DNA of 63,800 bases, from contig JAJDBH010000160.1 in the NCBI GenBank assembly GCA_029261455.1, positions 1-63,800 on the forward strand, given 5' to 3'. The position numbers and the translations under genes were made by a program. Below are positions 27,009-35,961 of this stretch, in pieces. Every line of letters begins with the position of its first letter. Positions within the stretch are counted from its first letter, which is position 1. The stretch comes from Nitrospinaceae bacterium. Its GTDB lineage: Bacteria; Nitrospinota; Nitrospinia; Nitrospinales; VA-1. The notes beneath the pieces are model-generated. The model saw only the letters and a program-made list of their open reading frames with translations, was not told the DNA's origin and searched no databases.

Positions 27009-29201
27009 TTATCCCGCTGGGGGAGGCAACTCTGCCACCAGCCGGATTGATGTGGTCAATTCCTCCAGTTGAAAGTGAGGCTTAAGGAATACCACCGCGT
27101 TATAAGCCCCCGGTTTTCCTGGTATTTCTGCCACATCAATACGAGCCTCACGCAGGGGATACTTTGCCTTCGTCTCCTGATCTGCGTTATCGTCCAGAAG
27201 CACGTAATTAACTATCCAAGTGTTCAAGTAGGCTTCTACATTTGCTCGCGTCATAAAGCTCCCGACTTTTTCACGCATGATCACTTTGATGTAATGCGCA
27301 AAACGTGAAGCCGCAAGCAAGTAAGGAAGCATTGCGGAAATCCGGGAGTTATCATTTGCCGCGTTCGTGGAGTAAAATTTTGGTTTTTTAGTAGACTGGC
27401 TACCAAAAAATGCCGCTTTTGGAGTGTTCTTGCAATGGCAGATGGCAACAAAGCCCAAGTCGGTCAACTCCTTTTCACGCCTATCTGTAATAGCTATTTC
27501 CGTCGGGCACTTTAGAGCAACATCACCATCGTCGGTTTTAAAAGTGTGGAAAGGAAGATTTTCAACCAGTCCCCCACCTTCAACTCCACGAATAGCCGCT
27601 GTCCAGCCATACAAATAAAAAGCGTTGGTGACTCTTTGTGCAAGGATAAAAGCCGGGTTAGCCCACAGGTATTTTGCCGGGTCTTTCCCATCCACTTCTT
27701 CCTCAAAATTAAATTGCTCAACAGGGTTGTCATTGCCATAAAGGTTACGGATCAAAACCCTTGGCATTGTGAGGTTCAAATACCTAGCATCTTCCTCATC
27801 TCGAAGAGCCCGCCATTGAGCCAAATCAATGCTTTCAAAAATCTTGGAAAGATCTCTGGGCTTGGAAAGATCTGCGAAAGTTTCCATTCCAAACATCGAA
27901 GGATCTGCCGCCGCCAGAAATGGAGCATGAGCCGCAGCGGCGACCCCTGCAACTCCTCTGAGTGTTTCCACATGAGTCGTGCCGGCATTGAAATAAAAAT
28001 CTCCCACCAACAAACTATACGGATCACCGCCATAAGTGCCGTACTCATCTTCATATACCTTTTTAAACAAGGCACTCTGGTCAAACTTCGGCCCTACGGC
28101 TTTGGCCATATCTTGCCAAATATCATTTTGGGAAACATTTAAGACTCGAAGTTTGAGCTGGTCATTGGTGTTTGTGTTGTTAACCAAATAGCTCAACCCG
28201 CGCCACGTGGATTCTATTTCCTGGAAACCTTTTTGATGCAGGATGCTATTTAGTTGGGTAGATAGGGCTTTTTCGAGCAGGTTGATGCGATCAGAGATCA
28301 AAGAATGAACGTCCGCCTCTTCATCATCACCTGCTGAAATATATTGTGCAAACTTTGCAATGGTTCGAATAGCACTTTCTTCCATCCTTTGTTCTTCTTC
28401 AGTTTCCTTTTCGGTCTTTTGTTTATCCTCTTCTGCTCCCGGTTTTTTTCCCAGAACAAGGTTCAAAATTTCTTCGACTCCTGAGATGGCCTTAATATCC
28501 GGAACATCTTCAGGGTTCTTGACATTCTTTGCCGCATCCCCAATTTTTTTTACCAGATCTGCATCTTTTGCAACCGCATCGATTTTTTCATGAAGATCAA
28601 CATTGGTGTCCATTTTCGTTTGCAAATCCCTCAAACGGCACCGAGCTTCATAGAGTTCTTTCAAAGGTTCAACTTGTTCCAGAAAAACCCCAGGATTAAA
28701 ATCATCCATTTTTCTGAATACGAGATTGACGGAAGCTTTGCTGGCTGTAGCGGACTTGCTCTTTCCTGAAGATTTTCCTTTTGCAGCGGTTTTATCCTTA
28801 CCCTCTTCGGATCCTTCGTCTTTGTTTTCCTCTTTTGCGTTGTCCGGTTCCCCACTGTCTTCCGGCTTGGAAGTTGAGGCTTCCGGGTCGGTATCGTATT
28901 GGACAGTAACTTCAGGAGCCACCTCGCTCAGAATGTCATCAAAGTTATCTGCATCAATGTTGACAAACTTTCTTTGCTTTAGAGGGTTCAGAGAAGTTTC
29001 TTTTATCTTCCCCGATAGGTTTGCCATGATTCCAACAACGAATGGCAATTCCTTCAACTCAATTGCATCACCTATCTGGACATCGTATTGAATTTGAACT
29101 CTCGGAGGGCGATTTTTGCCCACCCATTCCTGCATACTATCCTTCATATCGCTCTCCCAGACATTTATATAGACATCGAAATCGGGTTTAAAATGAAACA
29201 T
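27009..29201 (-). CDS. tssBC: Fused T6SS sheath protein TssB-TssC
   Basis: 730 aa: N-terminal TssB (RPPRVQIQYDVQIGDAIELKELPFVVGIMANLSG...KFVNIDADNFDDIL...LVFRKMDDFNPGVFLEQVEPLKEL) continuous with TssC (ESTWRGLSYLVNNT...LLVGDFYF...YVLLDD). Confidence 0.93.
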   Translation of the reverse strand: MFHFKPDFDVYINVWESDMKDSMQEWVGKNRPPRVQIQYDVQIGDAIELKELPFVVGIMANLSGKIKETSLNPLKQRKFVNIDADNFDDILSEVAPEVTVQYDTDPEASTSKPEDSGEPDNAKEENKDEGSEEGKDKTAAKGKSSGKSKSATASKASVNLVFRKMDDFNPGVFLEQVEPLKELYEARCRLRDLQTKMDTNVDLHEKIDAVAKDADLVKKIGDAAKNVKNPEDVPDIKAISGVEEILNLVLGKKPGAEEDKQKTEKETEEEQRMEESAIRTIAKFAQYISAGDDEEADVHSLISDRINLLEKALSTQLNSILHQKGFQEIESTWRGLSYLVNNTNTNDQLKLRVLNVSQNDIWQDMAKAVGPKFDQSALFKKVYEDEYGTYGGDPYSLLVGDFYFNAGTTHVETLRGVAGVAAAAHAPFLAAADPSMFGMETFADLSKPRDLSKIFESIDLAQWRALRDEEDARYLNLTMPRVLIRNLYGNDNPVEQFNFEEEVDGKDPAKYLWANPAFILAQRVTNAFYLYGWTAAIRGVEGGGLVENLPFHTFKTDDGDVALKCPTEIAITDRREKELTDLGFVAICHCKNTPKAAFFGSQSTKKPKFYSTNAANDNSRISAMLPYLLAASRFAHYIKVIMREKVGSFMTRANVEAYLNTWIVNYVLLDDNADQETKAKYPLREARIDVAEIPGKPGAYNAVVFLKPHFQLEELTTSIRLVAELPPPAG

Positions 29202-29535
29202 TAAATATTGATATGGGATATTTATCGGTTAATTTTTGGTTTACTTTATATCGAGATATCAAATACTTTCAAAAGTTTAAGCAGATACAGATATAAAATA
29301 AAACCACCGGAAAGGGGGAGCCTGAAAACAACCATTTTTAAAGAGCTTCTATGATAATTATAAAAAAAGTGTAAGTATGACTTTTTTTTCAGAGGCAGCG
29401 TTGCAAGGGTTTAGTTATTATTTACTAATTAATCTGAAGAATCGGGCGATAAATATTATTAATCCTATGTTTATATAATCAAGTTATGTAAACCATAAAT
29501 TGATATAACAATTAATATTTTGATAACCTAATATT

Positions 29536-29853
29536 ATGCCCACCTTTATTTACATACTTGCCATTGGGATTCTTGTTGCCATAGTTTTCCTTTCTGGTTG
29601 GTTTTTCCGCGAAATCAAGCAAGCTCTTGTTACGAAGAATGGTTTAATTGTATTGGTTTTGTTGTTTGGGCTACTTATGCTGGCAACCGGGATTTTGATT
29701 GGAACAACTTCCTCCACGAACTCAGTAAAAGACAATAAGGTGACCTCGACTAATGAGTCCCCTGCCCCCAAAGAGAAAAAAAGTGATAGCAAAAACACCT
29801 CCCAAAAAACCTTGAGCCCAGAAAAAGAAACCACCTCAAAATCATCCTCGTAA
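29536..29853 (+). CDS. Small membrane protein (two TM helices, Ser/Lys-rich tail)
   Basis: 105 aa ORF, hydrophobic N-terminal half, divergent from T6SS operon. Confidence 0.55.
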   Translation: MPTFIYILAIGILVAIVFLSGWFFREIKQALVTKNGLIVLVLLFGLLMLATGILIGTTSSTNSVKDNKVTSTNESPAPKEKKSDSKNTSQKTLSPEKETTSKSSS

Positions 29854-30071
29854 AAGGAAAATCCAAACCGAGAAAAACAAAATTCTTCCTGAGCTCTAGC
29901 CAGACCGGTTCTCCGGATTTCCCTTAATGACAATATATTCAATGGGTTACTTTTTTGATGCGGCAATTACAACGAGCGGAAGTGAAAATTTTTAGGGAGA
30001 AGGTCTTGATACGCTGTTAGGTAGGATTTATAATAATGCTGTATTCGATAATGAACTATGGAAGCATTATT

Positions 30072-30647
30072 ATGGCTATTTATCCCCAAATGTCATCACA
30101 GGCTCCGCACTACGCTCAATTTATGCAGAGGCCTATTATGCCGGACCGGTTTCAAAATCATGCCAATGCCATTCTATCGAGTCAAGGTTACAACAATCCC
30201 GCATTTCCTAATACTGTGGGGGGCATGTATGGACCTTTTGGGGGGCAGGCCCAAGGCAGGATGCAACCGGGCTCCATAATGCCGGACCGATTTCAAATGA
30301 AGGCCAGTGCAATTTTATCCAGCCAAGGTTACAACAATCCCGCATTTCCTAATACTGCGGGAGGCATGTATGGACCTTTTGGGGGACAGACCCAGGGCAG
30401 AGCTCAATCCATGATGCCGGACCGATTTCAAATGAAAGCCAATGCGATTTTGTCCAGCCAAGGTTACAACAATCCCGCATTTCCTAATACTGCGGGAGGC
30501 ATGTATGGACCTTTTGGAACTTCGGTCCAAGCCAAAATGAATACAGGCCCCGTCTTACCAGACCGCTTTCAAGCGCACGCCCAATCTGCGATATCAGGAC
30601 AAACCACCCCCTGCATGCAACATTACCCCTCTACCATTCGAAGATAG
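30072..30647 (+). CDS. Repeat protein: tandem MPDRFQxxAxAILSSQGYNNPAFPNTxGGMYGPFG units plus VQAKM motif
   Basis: In-frame internal ATG at 30072 (MAIYPQM); three ~45-47 aa repeats and a partial fourth; VQAKMNTGPVLPDRFQAHAQ. Confidence 0.75.
   Translation: MAIYPQMSSQAPHYAQFMQRPIMPDRFQNHANAILSSQGYNNPAFPNTVGGMYGPFGGQAQGRMQPGSIMPDRFQMKASAILSSQGYNNPAFPNTAGGMYGPFGGQTQGRAQSMMPDRFQMKANAILSSQGYNNPAFPNTAGGMYGPFGTSVQAKMNTGPVLPDRFQAHAQSAISGQTTPCMQHYPSTIRR
30141..30580 (+). repeat. Tandem 141/135/141-bp in-frame repeat
   Basis: 'ccggaccg(g/a)tttcaaa' starts at 30141, 30282, 30417, and variant 'ccagaccgctttcaa' at 30558. Confidence 0.9.
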
Positions 30648-30683
30648 TTCTATTTAAAAGCCTGAGTTCGGGGATTACGCTCC

Positions 30684-31334
30684 CTACCAGCGTTTGGTTT
30701 TCAGCTTGTTGATCTGGGCTCGCGTGTGCTCTGGACCAGCAAAAGGGCTGGTTGAGAAGGAATGGATGCCTGCGGCCTTGACGGTGTTATGGGTGAAATG
30801 GACGCAGTTATTGCCAGCATGCCAGGTGAAACTTCCCATATTGGCCTGTCTCTCGGCGTAAAGCTTGGCCTGCAAATATTGATGTCCGGTGATGGGGATG
30901 GTAACTTCCGAAGACTGGGTCATGGAAATCGGTTGATGCGTACGCTCCACCCTGGCCGCAACTCCCGTTGTCAAACTCCTTAACGGTTGTCCCTTGACCT
31001 GGTCATAATTGTTTACCGCGACATTGTATTCGCGCATCCCCGCCGGAGAATGCAAAACGACTGAGGAATGACCGATCATGGGTTCTCCAAGCTTGTTAGG
31101 ATTGGGAGAAGAAAAATTCCCTGCGCGAACAGTTATCTGGTAACCGGCCTGCGGAGATGAACCATGCTGGTGCGGATTCACCAAAGGGTTCTGGGCAGGA
31201 GAATATCCCATCTTGGGCTGAACATAATTGGGTGAGCCGTAGGCGGACCCGGAACTCATCGGACTTGGAGACATTCCTTTGCGAGCAACAAGTATTCGCT
31301 GAGTGTTGTTAACGATGGGCTTTCTCGACCACAT
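30684..31334 (-). CDS. Putative NlpC/P60-like (possibly permuted) cysteine hydrolase effector with VQPKM motif
   Basis: YVQPKMGYSPAQNP near the N-terminus; GHSSVVLHSPAGMREYNV (His) ... WHAGNNCVHFTHNTVKAAGI (Cys). Confidence 0.5.
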   Translation of the reverse strand: MWSRKPIVNNTQRILVARKGMSPSPMSSGSAYGSPNYVQPKMGYSPAQNPLVNPHQHGSSPQAGYQITVRAGNFSSPNPNKLGEPMIGHSSVVLHSPAGMREYNVAVNNYDQVKGQPLRSLTTGVAARVERTHQPISMTQSSEVTIPITGHQYLQAKLYAERQANMGSFTWHAGNNCVHFTHNTVKAAGIHSFSTSPFAGPEHTRAQINKLKTKRW

Positions 31335-31785
31335 AAACAGAGGTTCCCCCGAAAGTCACATTATATTCATTACAGAGATAGAATAATTATAATACAAACT
31401 GAATTTAAGAAAACTAATATTTGCCGTTCAACTATCCACCGTACGCATCTCTAACTCATCTGTCGCATGAATGTTGCCGACAAAGTTTCACACATTAGAT
31501 GATAGTCCTTCCATAGCCGGGGTCACCATTGCTGAGGAAAATCAGCTTTCACCTTTTATAAAAACCTAGGCTGCTATAGCCTATAAGATCGAGGTAAAAT
31601 ACTTGCCTGAAAACTGGAATTCGCAGAGAATTGTAGATTAAAAAATCAAATCACTTTGACCTCAGCGTGACCGACTGAAGCGCATTGGATGGAATTCTTA
31701 GAATTAATCGAAACAGTAGAACAACTGTTTGAGCCCTATAAATCAATAGACACGGGAAATTGCTTTGAATTTTGCAAGTTAGTAA

Positions 31786-31860
31786 AACGCCCTGCTTGAT
31801 CTTTGGGAGCAGGGGGTCGGAGGTTCAAATCCGCCACCCAATGAATGCTCGCCCCGACCA
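31786..31860 (+). pseudogene. Degenerate tRNA-Pro 3' fragment (possible att scar)
   Basis: cctgc...tttgggagcagggggtcggaggttcaaatcc then ccccgacca; matches the anticodon arm (TTTGGGA loop), T-arm and acceptor/CCA end expected of bacterial tRNA-Pro(TGG), but with extra bases in the loop and acceptor. Confidence 0.55.
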
Positions 31861-31871
31861 TTAAAGAAAGG

Positions 31872-31902
31872 ACTTGCCGTTTACGGTGAGTCTTTTTTTC
31901 TT
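31872..31902 (+). terminator. Intrinsic terminator after the tRNA-like fragment
   Basis: gacttgccg-ttta-cggtgagtc (two G-U wobbles) followed by ttttttt. Confidence 0.7.
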
Positions 31903-32152
31903 TGGGCCAGTGTTCTCTGGGCAGCATTTCAAGGGAAAATGTATTATGGCTGTGAAATGAGGATTTCTTTTTATAACAATCACCATGTAAATTTTATTAG
32001 AATCTCAGCAAAACGATTGAGTGAAGGCCGTCAACGGTTTTCCGGGTGAGTAAAAAGTTTCTATAATGGAAAATGATTTTAGTATAGAATCGAGTTTATC
32101 ATATAACATTGTTTGTCAAAATCTATTGTTAACACAGTGCTTTGGAGGAGCT

Positions 32153-32665
32153 ATGACGAAGGTCATAAGAGTTTCAACACCCTTAACCATGTTTTTCTTA
32201 ATTTCAATTCTATACCTTGCAACAGTGGTACAGGCCCAGCCGATAGATCCAAATTGTAAGGATCTAGCAAATAAAATGATGCGTGAGGACATACAAATTA
32301 ATAAGATTCATAGACAGATGAAAAATGCCATAGGAAACGTCTATGAAGAACCAAATAGATATGACCAGCAGGAGCAGAATTCGCAAAAACACCCCAAACG
32401 AATGGACAGACATAATCGCCACGTCAATATTCTCACACATAACCTGGGTCGCCGAGTTAGTAGCATGAAAGGATTACTCGAGTATGCAAAAGAACAAGGA
32501 AACAATTGCCAGGAGTTGGTGAGGAAGATATCGGATAAGGTCAACGCCATCCAAGATATTCATGCAGAAATGCAACGATCACTAGGCAATACAAACACAT
32601 CTGAGAGTGAGTTTCTGGAGCTTATTAAGAAACTAAACCAGCAGGCAGGCGGAAGTAATTCGTAG
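32153..32665 (+). CDS. Secreted helical protein of unknown function
   Basis: GGAGGAG upstream of ATG at 32153; signal peptide MTKVIRVSTPLTMFFLISILYLATVVQAQ. Confidence 0.65.
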   Translation: MTKVIRVSTPLTMFFLISILYLATVVQAQPIDPNCKDLANKMMREDIQINKIHRQMKNAIGNVYEEPNRYDQQEQNSQKHPKRMDRHNRHVNILTHNLGRRVSSMKGLLEYAKEQGNNCQELVRKISDKVNAIQDIHAEMQRSLGNTNTSESEFLELIKKLNQQAGGSNS

Positions 32666-32894
32666 CTTCAAAGTACCCTCCGACAAGCTTGCTTCATGAT
32701 CTTATTAAAAACCTAAGTCAACAAGCTAGATGTAGGTTGTGACATTAAGCTAACGGTAAGCATCAACGCATAACTATTTCAAATCATGCCTATGATAAAG
32801 CTTTCAACCAAGTAAAATAGGACTGGTGAGATATCTCACCAGTTAGGCGAAAACTTTTCTCAAATGTTCGACACCACTGCAAACCATTTTTCTT

Positions 32895-35102
32895 ATGACT
32901 GAAGACAGTTCATATATCAATGAGTTTCTGGAAGAGATTGCCGAAATTCTCAATCGGTTGGACCGCCAGTTTGTCACCTTGGAACAAAACCCTTCTGACA
33001 AGGATTGCCTTACTGAAATTTTTCGTGACCTCCACACCATTAAGGGAAGTTGCGGTCTACTTGGGCTCAACAAGCTGGAATCAATCACTCATTCTGGCGA
33101 AAATCTTTTAGGAAAGCTGCGAGACGGGGAATTGAATGTTGAACCCGTCATAGTCACCAATTTACTTAAAATGATGGATGCCGTGTGGAAAACGGCAGAT
33201 TGCCTTAAAAAAAATGGACAGGAAGGAGATGTTGATTATTCCTCCCTGATAGATACCTTAGCCTTACTTGAAAAAGGTGAATCTCCTCCCGACAGCCTGC
33301 CAAACGATGAGTTTGAACAGAATAAATCCAGCTCTCCAACGATTAACCTCGAAGCTGCTAACTTACAGGGACCATCCGACATCGCACCAGAGATTGTCAC
33401 TCCGGCCCTTACTTCTAAAAATAAACAAGATGTAACCGAAGACACATCCAAAGGAAAAAATATTCGTGTCAACGTTGAACTCTTGGATTCCCTGATGAAT
33501 CTAGTGGGTGAAGTGGTGCTGGCCCGTAACCAGTTCTCCCGTATCATCCATGACAATAATGATTCTTCAATTCAAGGAACCTCGCAAAGCCTCAATCGAG
33601 TGACCACCGATCTTCAGGAAACCGTGTTGAAGGCCCGGATGCAGCCTATTAAAAATGTCTGGGACAAACTTCCTCGAATGATTCGCGACCTTTCCATGAG
33701 CTGCGGCAATAAAATCCACCTTGAAATGGAGGGGCAGAATTCTGATCTGGATAAATCCCTGATCACTGCTATTCAAGACCCTGTGATGAATATCATCCGA
33801 AATGCCATCGTGCATGGCATTGAGCCCCCGGAAGAACGCCAACGCATAGGAAAACCAGAAGAAGGAGTCATCCGGCTGCTAGCCTTCAATAAAAACGGAC
33901 AGATACATATTGAGATCCAGGATGATGGCCGCAGTGTGGATTTCCAGACAATTAAAAACAACGCCGTGGATGAAAAGCGTATCACGCTCGAACAGAAAGA
34001 AAAATTAAGCGACAAGGATTGCGGAAAACTTTTGTTCATGCAAGGGTTTTCCTTGACCGAAAACAGTTTGATGAAGCCAGCTAAGGGTAATGGTTTGACC
34101 AATGCCCGGACAATGATTGAAAAAATTGGCGGCACTCTGGACATTGACATTCAACCCGGAATGAGTACCACCCTGAAAATAAAGATTCCCTTAACTCTTG
34201 CCATCATTCCTGCGTTGATTGTCTCCAGCGGCCTAAATCGTTTTGCCATTCCCCAAGTAAATACTAGAGAGTTAATATGCCTTGAGCCAGAACAGGTTCT
34301 TCAAAAAATCGAAGAAATCTCAGGGAGTCAGTTCTATCGATTGCGAGGAAATTTACTACCACTGGTTAAACTCAACCATGTTCTCAAAACTAAACTCTGT
34401 GAGCACCGCTCCGACCTTAATATTGTGGTACTTCAGGCAGATGATGCCTCGTTTGGCTTAGTGGTGGAACAAATTCATAATGCCCAAGAGATTGTTGTCA
34501 AACCCTTGGATGGATTTTTTAAAAATATTAAAGTATTTTCCGGGGCCACCATGATGGGAGATGGAGAAATTGTCCTCATATTGGATGTAATGCGATTGGC
34601 TCAAAATGCCCGGATGATTTCAAGCAAAAGTTCTCAAGATCAACTTATAGAATCTGCGACCTCAATAAAGGATGCGGAAGAGGTTCAAGCCATGCTAATT
34701 GTCAGCCTGAGCGATGACCACCGAGTAGCCATTCGACTTTCAGATGTTGCACGTTTGGAGGAAATGAAAAAATCTGCCATTGAAATCTGCGGAGAAGAAT
34801 CCGTTATCCAATACCGAGGTGAGATAATGCCTCTGATCAATATTCCCCAACTATTTAATACCTCAGAAGAACTTCAAGAAACCCGCGACAACCTTGAAGT
34901 GGTTGTACATACCCACGAAGGAAAAAGCCTGGGATTGAGGGTGAAAAATATTCTTGATATTGTTCAAACAACAGTAAGTCAAAAACGCGCCAATCAGGCT
35001 TTGAATCTATTGGGAACCATCATTACCGACAACACTGTGGTCGATGTAATTGATGTAAAATTAATTGTGAGTGACTTTTTAAAAACACCCCCAGAAGCTT
35101 AA
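32895..35102 (+). CDS. CheA-like protein: Hpt, degenerate HATPase, two CheW-like domains
   Basis: LHTIKGSCGLL (Hpt His), LDSLMNLVGEVVLARNQF, RNAIVHGIEPPEERQRIGKPEEG, C-terminal tandem CheW-like regions. Confidence 0.85.
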   Translation: MTEDSSYINEFLEEIAEILNRLDRQFVTLEQNPSDKDCLTEIFRDLHTIKGSCGLLGLNKLESITHSGENLLGKLRDGELNVEPVIVTNLLKMMDAVWKTADCLKKNGQEGDVDYSSLIDTLALLEKGESPPDSLPNDEFEQNKSSSPTINLEAANLQGPSDIAPEIVTPALTSKNKQDVTEDTSKGKNIRVNVELLDSLMNLVGEVVLARNQFSRIIHDNNDSSIQGTSQSLNRVTTDLQETVLKARMQPIKNVWDKLPRMIRDLSMSCGNKIHLEMEGQNSDLDKSLITAIQDPVMNIIRNAIVHGIEPPEERQRIGKPEEGVIRLLAFNKNGQIHIEIQDDGRSVDFQTIKNNAVDEKRITLEQKEKLSDKDCGKLLFMQGFSLTENSLMKPAKGNGLTNARTMIEKIGGTLDIDIQPGMSTTLKIKIPLTLAIIPALIVSSGLNRFAIPQVNTRELICLEPEQVLQKIEEISGSQFYRLRGNLLPLVKLNHVLKTKLCEHRSDLNIVVLQADDASFGLVVEQIHNAQEIVVKPLDGFFKNIKVFSGATMMGDGEIVLILDVMRLAQNARMISSKSSQDQLIESATSIKDAEEVQAMLIVSLSDDHRVAIRLSDVARLEEMKKSAIEICGEESVIQYRGEIMPLINIPQLFNTSEELQETRDNLEVVVHTHEGKSLGLRVKNILDIVQTTVSQKRANQALNLLGTIITDNTVVDVIDVKLIVSDFLKTPPEA

Positions 35103-35229
35103 TTTTTTTCACGGCATATTAATACCCACCAAGCAAACCTAATCGAAGTTACCAACCCCTACTACTTCTGAGTTTCACATTCTCACTTATTTAAATGGAA
35201 TATTTGAAAACAAAAAACTATCAAATATT

Positions 35230-35676
35230 ATGAAGGCACACGAGTTCTGGGGAGAACAAATCATGAAAGCCAACAAAGAGGAAGTCAAAGACAAGGTTAA
35301 ACACTTCATCAATCCACCCGCTATTCATATTAGCGCTAAAATGTCTGTACTCGAAGCGTGCAAAAGAATGAATAAACACAAGGTGGGTTCTATTCTGATT
35401 TCCGAGGGAAAACATTTTGTCGGAATCTTCACAGAAGCGGATCTATTGACAAAGGTAGTGGCTCAAAATGAGTGGCCCGATAGCACCCCTGTTGCCAAAG
35501 TGATGACAAAGGAATTACTATATATTGATCCTGAATCCTCCATGGTGACTGCTTTTCTAAAGATGCAAACTAAAAATATTCGCCATTTAGTTGTCAAAGA
35601 GAATCAGGACATCGCCGGTGTTCTATCAATCAAGGATGTTGCCAAATATTATGTCAACAAATTCAGCGAAGTTTAA
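35230..35676 (+). CDS. CBS-domain protein
   Basis: 148 aa; two CBS motifs (KHKVGSILISEGKHFVGIFTEADLL; NIRHLVVKENQDIAGVLSIKDVAKY). Confidence 0.85.
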   Translation: MKAHEFWGEQIMKANKEEVKDKVKHFINPPAIHISAKMSVLEACKRMNKHKVGSILISEGKHFVGIFTEADLLTKVVAQNEWPDSTPVAKVMTKELLYIDPESSMVTAFLKMQTKNIRHLVVKENQDIAGVLSIKDVAKYYVNKFSEV

Positions 35677-35721
35677 ATTTTCGCAGGTATATAACCTTGC
35701 GAATAAACCAAATTTTTTCTA

Positions 35722-35874
35722 TTAACCTCTGTTCTTTAGCCCCTGCACCTCATCCAAAACCTCTTGACGCGTTAATATCCCTTTCTGCTCCAGTAAGGCT
35801 ATTAGAGCAGTAACTTGAAATATATTTTCCTGAACGGCTTCCTCTTCACTTATCGCATCCTTATTTTCAGACAT
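35722..35874 (-). CDS. Small 50-aa protein (below ORF-track cutoff)
   Basis: MSENKDAISEEEAVQENIFQVTALIALLEQKGILTRQEVLDEVQGLKNRG; preceded by AAAGGGGGA Shine-Dalgarno. Confidence 0.5.
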   Translation of the reverse strand: MSENKDAISEEEAVQENIFQVTALIALLEQKGILTRQEVLDEVQGLKNRG

Positions 35875-35961
35875 TCTTCATCCCCCTTTATCAAAGATAT
35901 ATTCATTTTACAATCTGCATATCTCATTAACAGCAAACTGTTTGGCAAAAAGAATTAGCAC

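Noticed and set aside
27546-28142. 198-aa plus-strand ORF opposite tssBC
   Set aside because: Shadow ORF antisense to strongly coding TssC sequence; no recognisable domain.
30141-30580. Possible CRISPR-like/direct repeat array
   Set aside because: Repeats are 135-141 bp, in-frame and coding (PDRFQ repeat protein).
31736-31927. 63-aa minus ORF over the tRNA-like fragment
   Set aside because: Overlaps tRNA-Pro-like and terminator structure; no coding signature.
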